The notes beneath the pieces were generated by a model, which searched no databases, had not been told where the DNA came from, and saw only the letters and a program-made list of their open reading frames with translations. Both the position numbers and the translations under genes were made by a program. Of a DNA stretch of 38,208 nt, positions 7,464-15,544 are shown in pieces; within the stretch, counting starts at the first letter, position 1, and each line of letters opens with the position of its first letter. This DNA comes from Pseudonocardiales bacterium (GTDB lineage Bacteria > Actinomycetota > Actinomycetes > Mycobacteriales > Pseudonocardiaceae). The DNA lies in NCBI GenBank assembly GCA_003244055.1, contig QHBZ01000327.1:1-38208 (forward strand), written 5' to 3'.

Positions 7464-9434
7464 ATGAGCACCGCATCCGAGCTCGTGATACCCGCGAGCG
7501 TCGACAGCCCGGTGCGGCCGAGGGTTCCGTCGCGCGGTCTGGCCCGGTGGTTGTTGGCCGACCAGGTGCAGCCGGTGGGCCTGGAGTCCGCAGAGGGACA
7601 CGCCCCGCCGCAGGCGTGGTGGAAGGTGATGTGCCTGACCGGGGTGGACTACTTCTCCACCCTGTCCTACCTGCCCGGGATCGCGGCTCTGGCCGCGGGC
7701 GCGGTATCGCCGCTGGCGACGCTGCTGATCGTGGCGCTGACGCTGCTGGGCATGCTGCCGATGTACCGGCGGGTCGCCCGGGAGAGCCCGCACGGCCAGG
7801 GCTCGATCGCGATGCTGGAGAACTTGCTGCCCTTCTGGAAGGGCAAGATTTTCGTGCTGGTCCTGCTGGGGTTCGTCGCCACCTCGTGGATCATCACGAT
7901 CACGCTGTCGTCGGCGGATGCCACGGTGCACCTGCTGGAGAATCCGTACCGGCCGGACTTCCTTGCGGGTCAGGCCGTCGCGATCACCATCGTGCTGCTG
8001 CTGATCTTGGGTGGGGTGTTCCTGCTCGGGTTCCGCGAGGCGGTCGTCGTGGCGATCCCGCTGGTCGCGGTGTTCCTCCTGCTCAACGCGGTGGTGGTGG
8101 CCGTCGGCCTGTACAGCGTGTTCACCACGCCCGGCGCGCTGACCGGCTGGACCGGCGCTCTGACCTCCGGGGGCGGCGTCCTGGGCCCGGCCGTGCTCGC
8201 GTTCCCGCTACTGGTGCTGGGGCTGTCCGGTTTCGAGACCGGCGTCAGCATGATGCCGTTGGTAGCCGCTGACGGCGAGACCGCTAAGCAACGCCTGCCC
8301 TCACGCGTCCGCAACACCCGCAAGCTCCTGACGGTCGCCGCACTGATCATGAGCGGGTACCTGGTCGCCACCAGCTTCGTCACGACGGTGCTGATTCCCG
8401 CCGAGAAGTTCAGGGTCGGCGGTCAGGCGAACAGCCGCGCACTCGCTTACCTGGCACACGAGCTGCTCGGCAGCGGCTTCGGGACCCTCTACGACGTCAG
8501 CACCATCGCGATCCTGTGGTTCGCTGGGGCCTCCGCGATGGCCGGGCTGATCAACATCGTGCCGCGCTACCTGCCCGGCTACGGCATGGCACCGGACTGG
8601 GGCCGCGCGGTGCGCCCGGTCGTGCTGGTCTACACCGCCGTCAGCATCGTCATCACCGTCGTCTTCGGCGCCAACGTCGACGCGCAGGCCGGCGCCTACG
8701 CCACCGGCATCCTGGCGATGATGGTCTCCGGTGCGGTCGCCGTGACGATCTCTGCGGCCCGGCGCCGCCAACGCCGCGCGACGGTGGCCTTCGCGATCCT
8801 GACGGTTGTGCTGCTCTACGCCCTGGGCGCCAACGTGATCGAGAAGCCCGACGGCATCGCGATCTCCGCGGTGTTCATCGCCGGGATCGTCGCGATCTCG
8901 CTGGTCTCCCGGGTGTCCCGGTCCACCGAGCTGCGGGCCGACCGGATCGAGTTCGACGAGACCGCCCGCAGGTTCATAACCGACTCGCTGGCCTTCGACG
9001 GCAGGCTGCACCTGGTCGCCAACCAGCGCCAAGCCGGGGACCGCGCCGAGTACACGGACAAGGAGGCCTCGCAGCGCGGCATGAACCCGGTGCCGGGCGC
9101 CGCGGACGTGCTGTTCCTGGAGATCGACGTGATCGACCCTTCGGACTTCAGCGACGTGCTGTCCGTCCACGGCGTCGACGTCGACGGGTACCGCATCCTG
9201 CGAGCCCAGAGCCCCGCTGCCCCGAACGCGATCGCCGCGATCCTGCTCGCGCTGCGCGACGTCACCGGCGTCCGCCCGCACTGCCACTTCGAATGGGCCG
9301 AGGGCAACCCGATCGGGCTCCTGCTGCGCTACCTCATCCTCGGCCGGGGCGATACCGCCCCCGTCGTCCGCGAGATCCTGCGCGAGGTCGAAAAGGACCC
9401 GGCGCGGCGCCCCGGCATCCACGTCGGCGGTTGA
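7464..9434 (+). CDS. APC-superfamily permease with cytoplasmic C-terminal domain
   Basis: A 656-residue inner-membrane transporter. About 60 soluble N-terminal residues are followed by roughly 12 hydrophobic segments, beginning [41 protein letters not shown], with the conserved first-helix glycine-rich region and the [18 protein letters not shown] loop of this subfamily. The last 170 or so residues, after [15 protein letters not shown], are hydrophilic and probably form a cytoplasmic regulatory domain. The subfamily is usually annotated as an amino-acid transporter; the substrate is not established by sequence. The ATG start has GGAG in ACAGGAGTGG eight or so bases upstream. It is divergent from soxR, but no clear SoxR operator was found in the gap, so control by SoxR is only possible. 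Confidence 0.88.
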   Translation: MSTASELVIPASVDSPVRPRVPSRGLARWLLADQVQPVGLESAEGHAPPQAWWKVMCLTGVDYFSTLSYLPGIAALAAGAVSPLATLLIVALTLLGMLPMYRRVARESPHGQGSIAMLENLLPFWKGKIFVLVLLGFVATSWIITITLSSADATVHLLENPYRPDFLAGQAVAITIVLLLILGGVFLLGFREAVVVAIPLVAVFLLLNAVVVAVGLYSVFTTPGALTGWTGALTSGGGVLGPAVLAFPLLVLGLSGFETGVSMMPLVAADGETAKQRLPSRVRNTRKLLTVAALIMSGYLVATSFVTTVLIPAEKFRVGGQANSRALAYLAHELLGSGFGTLYDVSTIAILWFAGASAMAGLINIVPRYLPGYGMAPDWGRAVRPVVLVYTAVSIVITVVFGANVDAQAGAYATGILAMMVSGAVAVTISAARRRQRRATVAFAILTVVLLYALGANVIEKPDGIAISAVFIAGIVAISLVSRVSRSTELRADRIEFDETARRFITDSLAFDGRLHLVANQRQAGDRAEYTDKEASQRGMNPVPGAADVLFLEIDVIDPSDFSDVLSVHGVDVDGYRILRAQSPAAPNAIAAILLALRDVTGVRPHCHFEWAEGNPIGLLLRYLILGRGDTAPVVREILREVEKDPARRPGIHVGG

Positions 9435-9440
9435 CCTCAA

Positions 9441-9457
9441 TATTAGTTTAGGTAATA
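9441..9457. promoter_or_regulatory. Small AT-rich inverted repeat in front of a reductase relic
   Basis: TATTA (9441-9445) and TAATA (9453-9457) form an inverted repeat around GTTTAGG in a distinctly AT-rich patch directly after the permease stop. It precedes the truncated FMN-reductase reading frame and may be its old operator or promoter. Function is inferred. Confidence 0.3.
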
Positions 9458-9468
9458 GCTTCGCGGTC

Positions 9469-9621
9469 ATGGACTCCACACCAACCGCGTTTGCGCTGGC
9501 GGTGATCGTCGGCAGTGTCCGGGAAGGCCGATTCGGGCCGGTCGTGGCCGACTGGTTCGTCGGTCCCAGGTCCACTGAAGACCGCGATCGACTCGGTGGG
9601 CCGAGGGATCGCTCCTCGTAA
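9469..9621 (+). pseudogene. Truncated NADPH-dependent FMN reductase relic
   Basis: A 50-codon reading frame. Its first 31 residues (FALAVIVGSVREGRFGPVVADWF) match the N-terminal beta-alpha flavodoxin-like segment of the NADPH-dependent FMN reductase family, where GS-x-R-x-x-R-x-x binds the FMN phosphate. The family is normally 170-200 residues; here the similarity stops after the first helix and the frame ends after about 20 unrelated residues. A deletion or frameshift has therefore removed the rest. It may still be transcribed from the AT-rich region just upstream. Confidence 0.6.
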
Positions 9622-9677
9622 GCCATCCCGCCCCACGAGTCTCATCAGTCCCAGAAATGGAGGAATGGATCTGCTGC

Positions 9678-9731
9678 GGGTGTGCCATGGGTGGCAACTT
9701 CCGTCGGAAAGTTGCCACCCATGGCACACCC
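9678..9731. terminator. Long inverted repeat (23-bp perfect arms)
   Basis: Arms 9678-9700 and 9709-9731 are exact reverse complements. The 8-nt spacer CCGTCGGA extends the pairing further with one bulge, so the hairpin is nearly loopless. It lies between two gene relics downstream of the permease. Likely a terminator or one copy of a dispersed intergenic hairpin family; no T-run follows. Confidence 0.65.
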
Positions 9732-9827
9732 CTACGCTGCAATAGTCCTTCCTCAGTGGTCACTCACAGCGACATCGGTCCGAGCCCGAAACCAATTGAG
9801 CCCTTGCGGCCAGAAGTAGACGTGCGC

Positions 9828-10098
9828 TCAGTTCGGGCCGAGCACCGCCTCGATGAACTCGCGCTTCGCCTCGGTGTATTGCTCCCGGTCGTCTGGGCGC
9901 TGTCGCGCGAGCGTGGCCTTGAGCTCCGCGTACCGGCAGGCCAGCCCGTGATCGGGCGCGGAGCCGGTCGCGAAAGGTCAGCTGCTGCGCCCAACGCCGC
10001 TCGTGCGGTCGCATGACGTGCAGGTGCGCCATCCGTCGGGCGCCGCAGGCGCCGGGCCGGACGAAGAACCGACGCCAGGGCCGTGCGTCGAGCGCCGG
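9828..10098 (-). pseudogene. GrpB/UPF0157-family C-terminal relic, frameshifted
   Basis: Read on the minus strand, PALDARPWRRFFVRPG...RRMAHLHV...RRWAQQLTFRDRLRA is followed, after a change of frame near 9955, by YAELKATLARQRPDDREQYTEAKREFIEAVLGPN and a stop. This is the conserved C-terminal half of GrpB-family (UPF0157) proteins. The first half of the gene is missing and the frame changes consistently with a 2-nt deletion. The 10107-10168 inverted repeats stand at its truncated end, which may mark the rearrangement. The molecular role of the family is a proposed nucleotidyltransferase fold; this copy cannot be functional. Confidence 0.65.
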
Positions 10099-10106
10099 CG
10101 GAACCA

Positions 10107-10168
10107 GCGTTCTGGATGCAGAACGCGCTCGTCGAGCCGTCGTTTACCGCGTTCTGCATCCAGAACGC
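10107..10168. repeat. Nested palindromes: two inverted copies of GCGTTCTG-N4-CAGAACGC
   Basis: Arms 10107-10126 and 10149-10168 are perfect 20-bp inverted copies separated by 22 nt. Each arm is itself a hairpin, GCGTTCTG, four bases, CAGAACGC. The unit lies about 80 nt upstream of pntA. It could be a dispersed hairpin element, a terminator for something upstream, or a double operator for a dimeric regulator. The sequence pattern is certain; the role is not. Confidence 0.6.
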
Positions 10169-10249
10169 GCTCCGCGAGGAGCGGAACGCGCTTCGCGACC
10201 GCGTGTGAGCGGCCACGTTTGCGCCCGGGCACTGGACGGGAGGGCGATC

Positions 10250-11410
10250 ATGTTCGATGCTCTGCGGGTGACTTCATCGCAGGACCATCAAGGCACCCGG
10301 GTCGGCGTCCCTCGGGAATCGCGAGACGGGGAGCGCCGGGTCGCGCTGGTACCCAAGATGGTCGAGAAGCTGGCCGCTCGGGGATTGCAGGTCGTCGTGG
10401 AGTCCGGCGCCGGCGTAGGCGCGCTGATGCCCGACGAGTTGTTCATCGAGGCCGGTGCCACCATCGGCGACCCGTGGGACGCCGACGTCGTCGTCAAGGT
10501 GGCGCCGCCCACCGACGAGGAGATCGGACGGCTTCGGAGCGGGGCGGTGCTGATCGGGTTTCTGGCACCGCGGTCCGATCCAGAGATCGCCACCAAACTC
10601 CGCAACGCGGGCGTGACCGGCTTCGCGATGGAATCGATTCCCCGGATCTCCCGCGCGCAGTCGATGGACGCGCTGTCCTCGCAGGCCAGCGTGGCCGGCT
10701 ACAAAGCGGTGCTGCTGGCCGCGGAGCTGTCGACCCGGTTCTTCCCGATGCTCACCACGGCCGCGGGCACCGTGAAACCGGCGAGTGCCCTGATTCTCGG
10801 TGTCGGGGTCGCCGGGCTGCAAGCACTGGCCACGGCCAAGCGCCTGGGGGCTAGGACCACCGGCTACGACGTCCGGCCCGAGGTCGCCGACCAGGTGCGC
10901 TCGCTGGGCGCAAAGTGGCTCGATCTGGGCATCGAGGCGGCCGGTGAGGGCGGCTACGCGCGCGAGCTGACCGAGGACGAGCGAGCCGAGCAGAAGCAGC
11001 GGCTGACCGAGGCGACCAGTGGTTTCGACGTCGTGATCACCACCGCGCTGGTACCTGGACGCAAGGCGCCCATCCTGGTCACCGCCGAGGCGGTGAAGGG
11101 GATGCGGCCGGGTAGCGTGATCGTCGATCTGGCCGGGGAGACCGGAGGCAACTGCGAGCTCACCGAGCCAGGTGAGATCGTGGTCCGCGAAGATGTGACG
11201 ATCGCCTCTCCGCTGAACCTGCCGGCGACGATGCCTGAGCACGCGAGCGAGCTGTACGCCCGCAACGTGCAGTCACTTCTGGAGCTGATGGTGGACAAGG
11301 AGGGCCGGCTGACCCCGGACTCCGATGACGAGGTGCTGGTCCGCTCCTGCATCACGCCAAGCCCGATTGCCGGCCCCGCCGGCGGCAAGCCGGAAGGGGA
11401 CAACCGCTGA
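10250..11410 (+). CDS. pntA: NAD(P) transhydrogenase, alpha subunit domain I (NAD-binding)
   Basis: The soluble NAD(H)-binding component of proton-translocating transhydrogenase, which uses the proton gradient to reduce NADP with NADH. The product starts MFDALRVTSSQ and continues with the family motif VGVPRESRDGERRVALVPKMVEKL. A Rossmann region ALILGVGVAGLQALATAKRLGARTTGYDVRPEVADQV and the mobile-loop region (VITTALVPGRKAPILVTAEAVKGMRPGSVIVDLA) follow. The 386-residue length matches stand-alone domain-I subunits. The ATG at 10250 is preceded by GGGAGGG; the frame is open upstream but without family similarity. It overlaps the next gene by one base. Confidence 0.95.
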   Translation: MFDALRVTSSQDHQGTRVGVPRESRDGERRVALVPKMVEKLAARGLQVVVESGAGVGALMPDELFIEAGATIGDPWDADVVVKVAPPTDEEIGRLRSGAVLIGFLAPRSDPEIATKLRNAGVTGFAMESIPRISRAQSMDALSSQASVAGYKAVLLAAELSTRFFPMLTTAAGTVKPASALILGVGVAGLQALATAKRLGARTTGYDVRPEVADQVRSLGAKWLDLGIEAAGEGGYARELTEDERAEQKQRLTEATSGFDVVITTALVPGRKAPILVTAEAVKGMRPGSVIVDLAGETGGNCELTEPGEIVVREDVTIASPLNLPATMPEHASELYARNVQSLLELMVDKEGRLTPDSDDEVLVRSCITPSPIAGPAGGKPEGDNR

Positions 11411-11736
11411 TGCTGCTCGCCAACCTGGCGATCCTGGTGCTGGCCGGATTCGTCGGTTTCGCTGTGATCTCCAAGGTGCCCAATACCCTGCACACGCCGC
11501 TGATGTCCGGCACGAACGCCATCCACGGCATCGTGCTGCTCGGCGGCATCGTGGTGCTCGGCAACGCTATCGGCCACGACCTCACTGTCTTCGACAAGCT
11601 GCTGCTGGTGGTGGCCATCGCGTTCGGCACTATCAACGTGGTCGGCGGGTTCCTGGTCACCGACCGGATGCTGGCTATGTTCAAGGGCAAGCAACCTGCC
11701 AGGGCCACCTCCCAGAAGGGCGCGCAGCAGCGATGA
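11410..11736 (+). CDS. pntA2: NAD(P) transhydrogenase, alpha subunit membrane part
   Basis: A 108-residue membrane protein with three or so hydrophobic helices (LLANLAILVLAGFVGFAVI, GIVLLGGIVVLG, LLLVVAIAFGTINVVGGFLV). The segment VPNTLHTPLMSGTNAIHG is the conserved signature of the separate membrane portion of the transhydrogenase alpha chain. The C-terminus TDRMLAMFKGK is also typical. Its ATG shares one base with the pntA stop, and its own stop overlaps pntB in an ATGA, so all three are translationally coupled. Confidence 0.94.
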   Translation: MLLANLAILVLAGFVGFAVISKVPNTLHTPLMSGTNAIHGIVLLGGIVVLGNAIGHDLTVFDKLLLVVAIAFGTINVVGGFLVTDRMLAMFKGKQPARATSQKGAQQR

Positions 11737-13115
11737 CGACTGTGGTCGTAGCCCTTTATATCGTGGCCTTCGCGCTGTTCATCTACGGCTTGATGGGCCT
11801 GACCGGCCCGCGCACCGCGGTGCGCGGCAACCTCATCGCGGCGGTCGGGATGGGCATCGCAGTACTGGCGACCCTGCTCATCCCTGGGGTCAGCAACTGG
11901 GCCCTGATCGTGCTGGGCGTTGCCTTGGGCACCGTGCTCGGCGTGCCGGCCGCCAAGCAGGTGAAGATGACCCAGATGCCGCAGATGGTGGCGCTGTTCA
12001 ACGGCGTCGGTGGCGGCGCGGTCGCGCTGATCGCCTGGGTGGAGTTCAACAGCACCGCCGGGTTCACCGGCGAGCCCAGCTACGTGATGGTCGCCTCGCT
12101 GTTCGGCGCGATCGTCGGCTCGGTGTCGTTCTGGGGGTCCCTGGTGGCCTACGGCAAGCTGCAGGAGATCCTCCCCGGCCGGCCGATCAGCCTGGGCAAA
12201 CCACAGCAGCTGGTCAATGCGCTGGCTCTACTGGCCACGCTGGCATGCGCGTTCGCGATCGGCTTCGGCAGCGATGCCGAGGTACTGATCATCGGGACCC
12301 TGGTGTTCGCCGCGGCGTTGGGGCTGCTGGTGGTGCTGCCGATCGGCGGCGCCGACATGCCGGTGGTGATCTCACTGCTCAACGCGGCGACCGGGCTGTC
12401 CGCCGCCGCCGCCGGGTTGGCGCTGAACAACACCGCGATGATCGTCGCCGGCATGATCGTCGGCGCCTCGGGTTCGATCCTCACCAACCTGATGGCCAAG
12501 GCGATGAACCGGTCCATCCCGGCGATCGTCGCCGGCGGGTTCGGCGGGGGCGGTGTCGCAGTCAGCCGCGAGATCGGGGACAAGACCTACCGGGAGACCA
12601 GCGCAGCCGATGCCGCAGTGCAGATGAGCTACGCCAACCAGGTCGTCGTGGTGCCCGGTTATGGCATGGCGGTGGCCCAGGCCCAGCACGTGGTGCGGGA
12701 CATGGCCAAGCTGCTGGAGGACAAGGGCGTGGAGGTCAAATACGCCATCCACCCGGTGGCCGGCCGGATGCCCGGACACATGAACGTCCTGCTCGCCGAG
12801 GCGGATGTGCCCTACGAGCAGCTCAAAGAGATGGACGAGATCAACGGCGAGTTCAATCGCACCGATGTCGCGTTGGTGATCGGCGCCAACGACGTCACCA
12901 ACCCGGCCGCCCGCAACGACCCGGGCTCGCCGATCCACGGCATGCCGATCCTCAACGTCGACGAGAGCAAATCGGTCATCGTGCTCAAACGCTCGATGAA
13001 CACCGGGTTCGCCGGTATCGACAACGAGCTGTATTACTCCCCCGGCACCGCGATGCTCTTCGGCGACGCCAAATCCTCCGTCGCAGCGGTGATCGAGGAG
13101 CTCAAGACTCTCTAA
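11733..13115 (+). CDS. pntB: NAD(P) transhydrogenase, beta subunit
   Basis: A 460-residue beta subunit. The N-terminal two thirds contain about nine membrane helices and form part of the proton channel. The C-terminal 180 or so residues are the NADP-binding domain III, with VVVPGYGMAVAQAQHVVRDMAKLL, KYAIHPVAGRMPGHMNVLLAEADVPYEQL, LVIGANDVTNPAARNDPGSPIHGMPILNV and VIVLKRSMNTGFAGIDNELYY, all diagnostic. The start is the ATG overlapping the pntA2 stop. The complex supplies NADPH in the membrane and is ordinarily constitutive. Confidence 0.96.
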   Translation: MTTVVVALYIVAFALFIYGLMGLTGPRTAVRGNLIAAVGMGIAVLATLLIPGVSNWALIVLGVALGTVLGVPAAKQVKMTQMPQMVALFNGVGGGAVALIAWVEFNSTAGFTGEPSYVMVASLFGAIVGSVSFWGSLVAYGKLQEILPGRPISLGKPQQLVNALALLATLACAFAIGFGSDAEVLIIGTLVFAAALGLLVVLPIGGADMPVVISLLNAATGLSAAAAGLALNNTAMIVAGMIVGASGSILTNLMAKAMNRSIPAIVAGGFGGGGVAVSREIGDKTYRETSAADAAVQMSYANQVVVVPGYGMAVAQAQHVVRDMAKLLEDKGVEVKYAIHPVAGRMPGHMNVLLAEADVPYEQLKEMDEINGEFNRTDVALVIGANDVTNPAARNDPGSPIHGMPILNVDESKSVIVLKRSMNTGFAGIDNELYYSPGTAMLFGDAKSSVAAVIEELKTL

Positions 13116-13310
13116 GTCGGTCCAGGACACCCCGGCTGCGACGCACCGGCGCAACCGCATTAGCCTGTCCGGATGCAACGCAGCGCAGCCATGTCGGCAC
13201 TGTCAGTCGACAGCCAAGCCGGAAATCAGGTAGAAATGGCAGCTACGGTGCGATGACTGTGCGCTTAGCGTTGTTGGGCTCTGAGTAACTGGGCCCGGAG
13301 GGAGTCTGCA

Positions 13311-13802
13311 GTGGCGAACGGCTTGGGTACCACCGTCCGTAACCTGAACGTTTTCGACGGTCTCGCGCTGCTCATCGCCCTCGCGCTGGTCGGCGTGGGC
13401 TTCCTCATCGGCACTGCCGGCGGAGGAGGGACCGGTGGAACCACCTCTGCCGATCTCACCGTGGTCCCCGACGATCAAGTCCGACCGCTGGCCCCCGGCG
13501 CTACCGCGACGTTCCCCGTCTACGTCAAGAACCCCGAGGACTACGGCGTCCGGGTCACCTCCATCAGCGCAGGGAGCTCGAATGCGACCGCCGGCGGCTG
13601 CCCCGCCGGTACCCTGACCAGCGCTGCAGTCGACAGTCCGGTGGGCTTCATCAGGGCGGGCGGCCTCTATACCTACGAGGTCTCCGTGACGATGGCTGCC
13701 AGCTCGGACAGCAAGTGCAAGGGCCAGTCATTCACCCTGCCGCTGACCGTCACACTCAGCTCTGCCGCCGCGGACCGGCACTTCTCGTTCGGGAGCTCGT
13801 AA
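13311..13802 (+). CDS. Membrane-anchored protein with an Ig-like extracellular domain
   Basis: A 163-residue protein that I do not assign to a named family. A single hydrophobic segment, GLALLIALALVGVGFLIGTAGGG (about residues 17-39), is followed by a beta-rich region with PGATATFPVYVKNPEDYGVRVTSI and YTYEVSVTMAASSDSKCKGQSFTLPLTVTLSS. This looks like an immunoglobulin-like fold exposed outside the cell. Two cysteines in the outer part (in GGCPAG and SKCKGQ) could form a disulfide. The GTG start is preceded by GGAGGGAG. It converges on the carotenoid oxygenase with only five bases between the stop codons. Confidence 0.75.
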   Translation: MANGLGTTVRNLNVFDGLALLIALALVGVGFLIGTAGGGGTGGTTSADLTVVPDDQVRPLAPGATATFPVYVKNPEDYGVRVTSISAGSSNATAGGCPAGTLTSAAVDSPVGFIRAGGLYTYEVSVTMAASSDSKCKGQSFTLPLTVTLSSAAADRHFSFGSS

Positions 13803-13812
13803 GTCACTTACG
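13798..13812. terminator. Short palindrome covering two convergent stop codons
   Basis: CGTAAGT-C-ACTTACG is a 7-1-7 palindrome. The TAA of the plus-strand gene lies in the left arm and the TAA of the minus-strand carotenoid oxygenase lies in the right arm. It repeats on a small scale the stop-in-hairpin design at 1470-1515, but it is too short to be a strong terminator alone. Confidence 0.35.
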
Positions 13813-15277
13813 TCGGGTTCGGCAGCCAGTTGCCATGGAACCCGAACGGGACGCGGGCTGGCAGGTGGACCGCAGCGATCGTCTCCAGGGTCCCCGCGTC
13901 GAGGATGGTCAGGTCGCTGCGATCGGTGTCCGCGTCGTAGACGAACCCCATGAGCACCCCGTCATCCTCGGGCGCCTGCGGTGCGCTGGGCACGAAGACG
14001 AACTCGCCGACGAACTGGTGTGCGCCGAGACGCCGAGCGGTGGTGTGGCCGCGGCGAAGATCGTGCTTGAGCACCGAGCGTCCAGCGTTGCCCCCGTGGC
14101 CGGAGATCTGGGGGCCGGACGTCTGGATCGAATACCCGTAACGGTGCGGTCGACCTAAGAGCCGGTCGTCAATGCGGGGGAACTCCTGCCCATGATCGTC
14201 GAGGCGGGTCTCGCGCACCTTGCCATCAGCGAGATCGACGATCCAACGATCCAGGGTGGTGGGGCCCTCGTTGGGCCCGTGCAACTGCGTGTCGAACATC
14301 TTCGGGTACCGCACGACGTCCAGGACGATCGAGTCGCCATCGTCGTAGGCGTTGAGCGGGTGAAAGACGTAGCAGGGCTCGACGTCGAACCAGCGGACGT
14401 CGGCGGCGCCACCGGTGCGCGGCATGACGCCGACGCGGGCCGGATAGCCGGGATCCCACCGGTAGGGCAGGTTCGTGTTTCCGCGCATTCCCTTCCCGGC
14501 CATCGCGATGATCGGTTCGGGTACCCGGACCCGGCCGATGAGCGCGGCGAGCACCAACCGGGCCGGTGCACGCAGCGCGGCCGGTACGGACACGGCGACA
14601 GCCTGGCGCGGGTCGAAGGTGACCGGGAGGTCGTAGAGGACGACGTGGTTTTCGGTCAGCGAGAAGTCGTGCATCATCGGGCTGCCGGTGACCTCGACGT
14701 CCACCGTGCGGCGCGCTCGCCCGTCGGTACCGATCACCGAGTACTGCACCCGGTTGCCGCGGCCCCACGAGTAGGACACCGCGTGCAGCTCCCCGGTGTC
14801 CGGATCACGCTTGGGGTGGGCGGTGTAGCCGCCGCGCAGGGTGCCGTCGAAGTCGAAGGGGCCGACTGTCTCCAGGTCGTCAGTCAGCTCGGAGTTGGTG
14901 ATCCCGCCTTCGATCAACGCCAGCGTGCGGCCGGCGTGGCTGACGATGTTGGTATTGGCGCCCAACAGTTCCAGCCCGGTGCGGATGGGTGCCCGGTCAC
15001 GGGCGGGCTCACCCAGCGCCCGTGCCATGGCGGCCGTGCGGATCCAGCGATTGCGGTACCACTGCGCCTGACCGTCTCGTAAACGCACCCCGTGGACCAT
15101 GCCGTCGCCGGCGAACCAGTGGTAGATCGCCGGGTCGACCTCGGCGATCGGGTTGGGCCCGATGCGGAGGTAGCGGCCGTCGAGATGCGCCGGGATGGTT
15201 CCGGTGACGGCCAACTGGGTGATCGTCTGTTCGCGCTGCACCGGCGCGTAGTTGCCCTCGAGATAGTCGTTACCCAT
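13808..15277 (-). CDS. Carotenoid oxygenase family protein (RPE65/CCD fold)
   Basis: A non-heme Fe(II) dioxygenase of the carotenoid-cleavage/lignostilbene family, predicted cytosolic or membrane-associated. With the chosen start the protein has 489 residues, the normal length. The N-terminal block RYLRIGPNP...YHWFAGDGMVHGVRLRDG is diagnostic. Candidate iron-binding histidines are H154 (YTAHPKRD), H203 (MMHDFSLT), the His of YVFHPLNAYDD and the His of FGFHGNWLPN at the C-terminus. The start at 15277 has GGAGG eight bases upstream; an earlier ATG at 15316 would add 13 residues without family similarity. No carotenoid biosynthesis genes are nearby, so the substrate (carotenoid, apocarotenoid or stilbene) is open. 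Confidence 0.92.
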   Translation of the reverse strand: MGNDYLEGNYAPVQREQTITQLAVTGTIPAHLDGRYLRIGPNPIAEVDPAIYHWFAGDGMVHGVRLRDGQAQWYRNRWIRTAAMARALGEPARDRAPIRTGLELLGANTNIVSHAGRTLALIEGGITNSELTDDLETVGPFDFDGTLRGGYTAHPKRDPDTGELHAVSYSWGRGNRVQYSVIGTDGRARRTVDVEVTGSPMMHDFSLTENHVVLYDLPVTFDPRQAVAVSVPAALRAPARLVLAALIGRVRVPEPIIAMAGKGMRGNTNLPYRWDPGYPARVGVMPRTGGAADVRWFDVEPCYVFHPLNAYDDGDSIVLDVVRYPKMFDTQLHGPNEGPTTLDRWIVDLADGKVRETRLDDHGQEFPRIDDRLLGRPHRYGYSIQTSGPQISGHGGNAGRSVLKHDLRRGHTTARRLGAHQFVGEFVFVPSAPQAPEDDGVLMGFVYDADTDRSDLTILDAGTLETIAAVHLPARVPFGFHGNWLPNPT

Positions 15278-15303
15278 GTCGTTGGCCTCCCAGCTGCCCC
15301 AGC

Positions 15304-15331
15304 AGTTCTGTAACATCGTTATGATAGCACT
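15304..15331. promoter_or_regulatory. AT-rich patch with small inverted repeat upstream of the carotenoid oxygenase
   Basis: The stretch around 15310-15326 is much richer in A and T than its surroundings and contains TAAC-ATC-GTTA, an 11-nt inverted repeat. It lies just upstream of the oxygenase start on the minus strand and is a candidate promoter or operator. Nothing further can be read. Confidence 0.3.
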
Positions 15332-15383
15332 CGAGCGGGTCCCGTGCGCGGCGTCCGCCTGGCCGGTCCGTGCTTGCGGGCTA

Positions 15384-15413
15384 TTGACCCCCCGCTGAAC
15401 GGCGACCTACTCT
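15384..15413 (+). promoter_or_regulatory. Candidate sigma-70-type promoter for the proline-rich protein gene
   Basis: TTGACC (15384-15389) and TACTCT (15408-15413) are separated by 18 bases, a good -35/-10 pair for an actinobacterial housekeeping sigma factor. Transcription would begin near 15420, giving a leader of about 125 nt before the ATG at 15545. Pattern seen; activity inferred. Confidence 0.45.
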
Positions 15414-15544
15414 GGCAGATGGTCGGGGCCGGTGCTACTGAGAGGGGTCAGTATGCGTATAGCGCAGCGTCGATCTCCGCCATATCGCTAGAGGTAAATC
15501 TGGTCCGATTCCTGGGGAGGAGTCGAACCGAATGGGGGCTTTCG

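Noticed and set aside
8301-9626. A 441-codon minus-strand frame opposite the permease
   Set aside because: Antisense shadow of the permease gene with low-complexity composition and no family similarity.
10274-11242. A 322-codon minus-strand frame opposite pntA
   Set aside because: Antisense shadow; composition is typical of reversed high-GC coding sequence.
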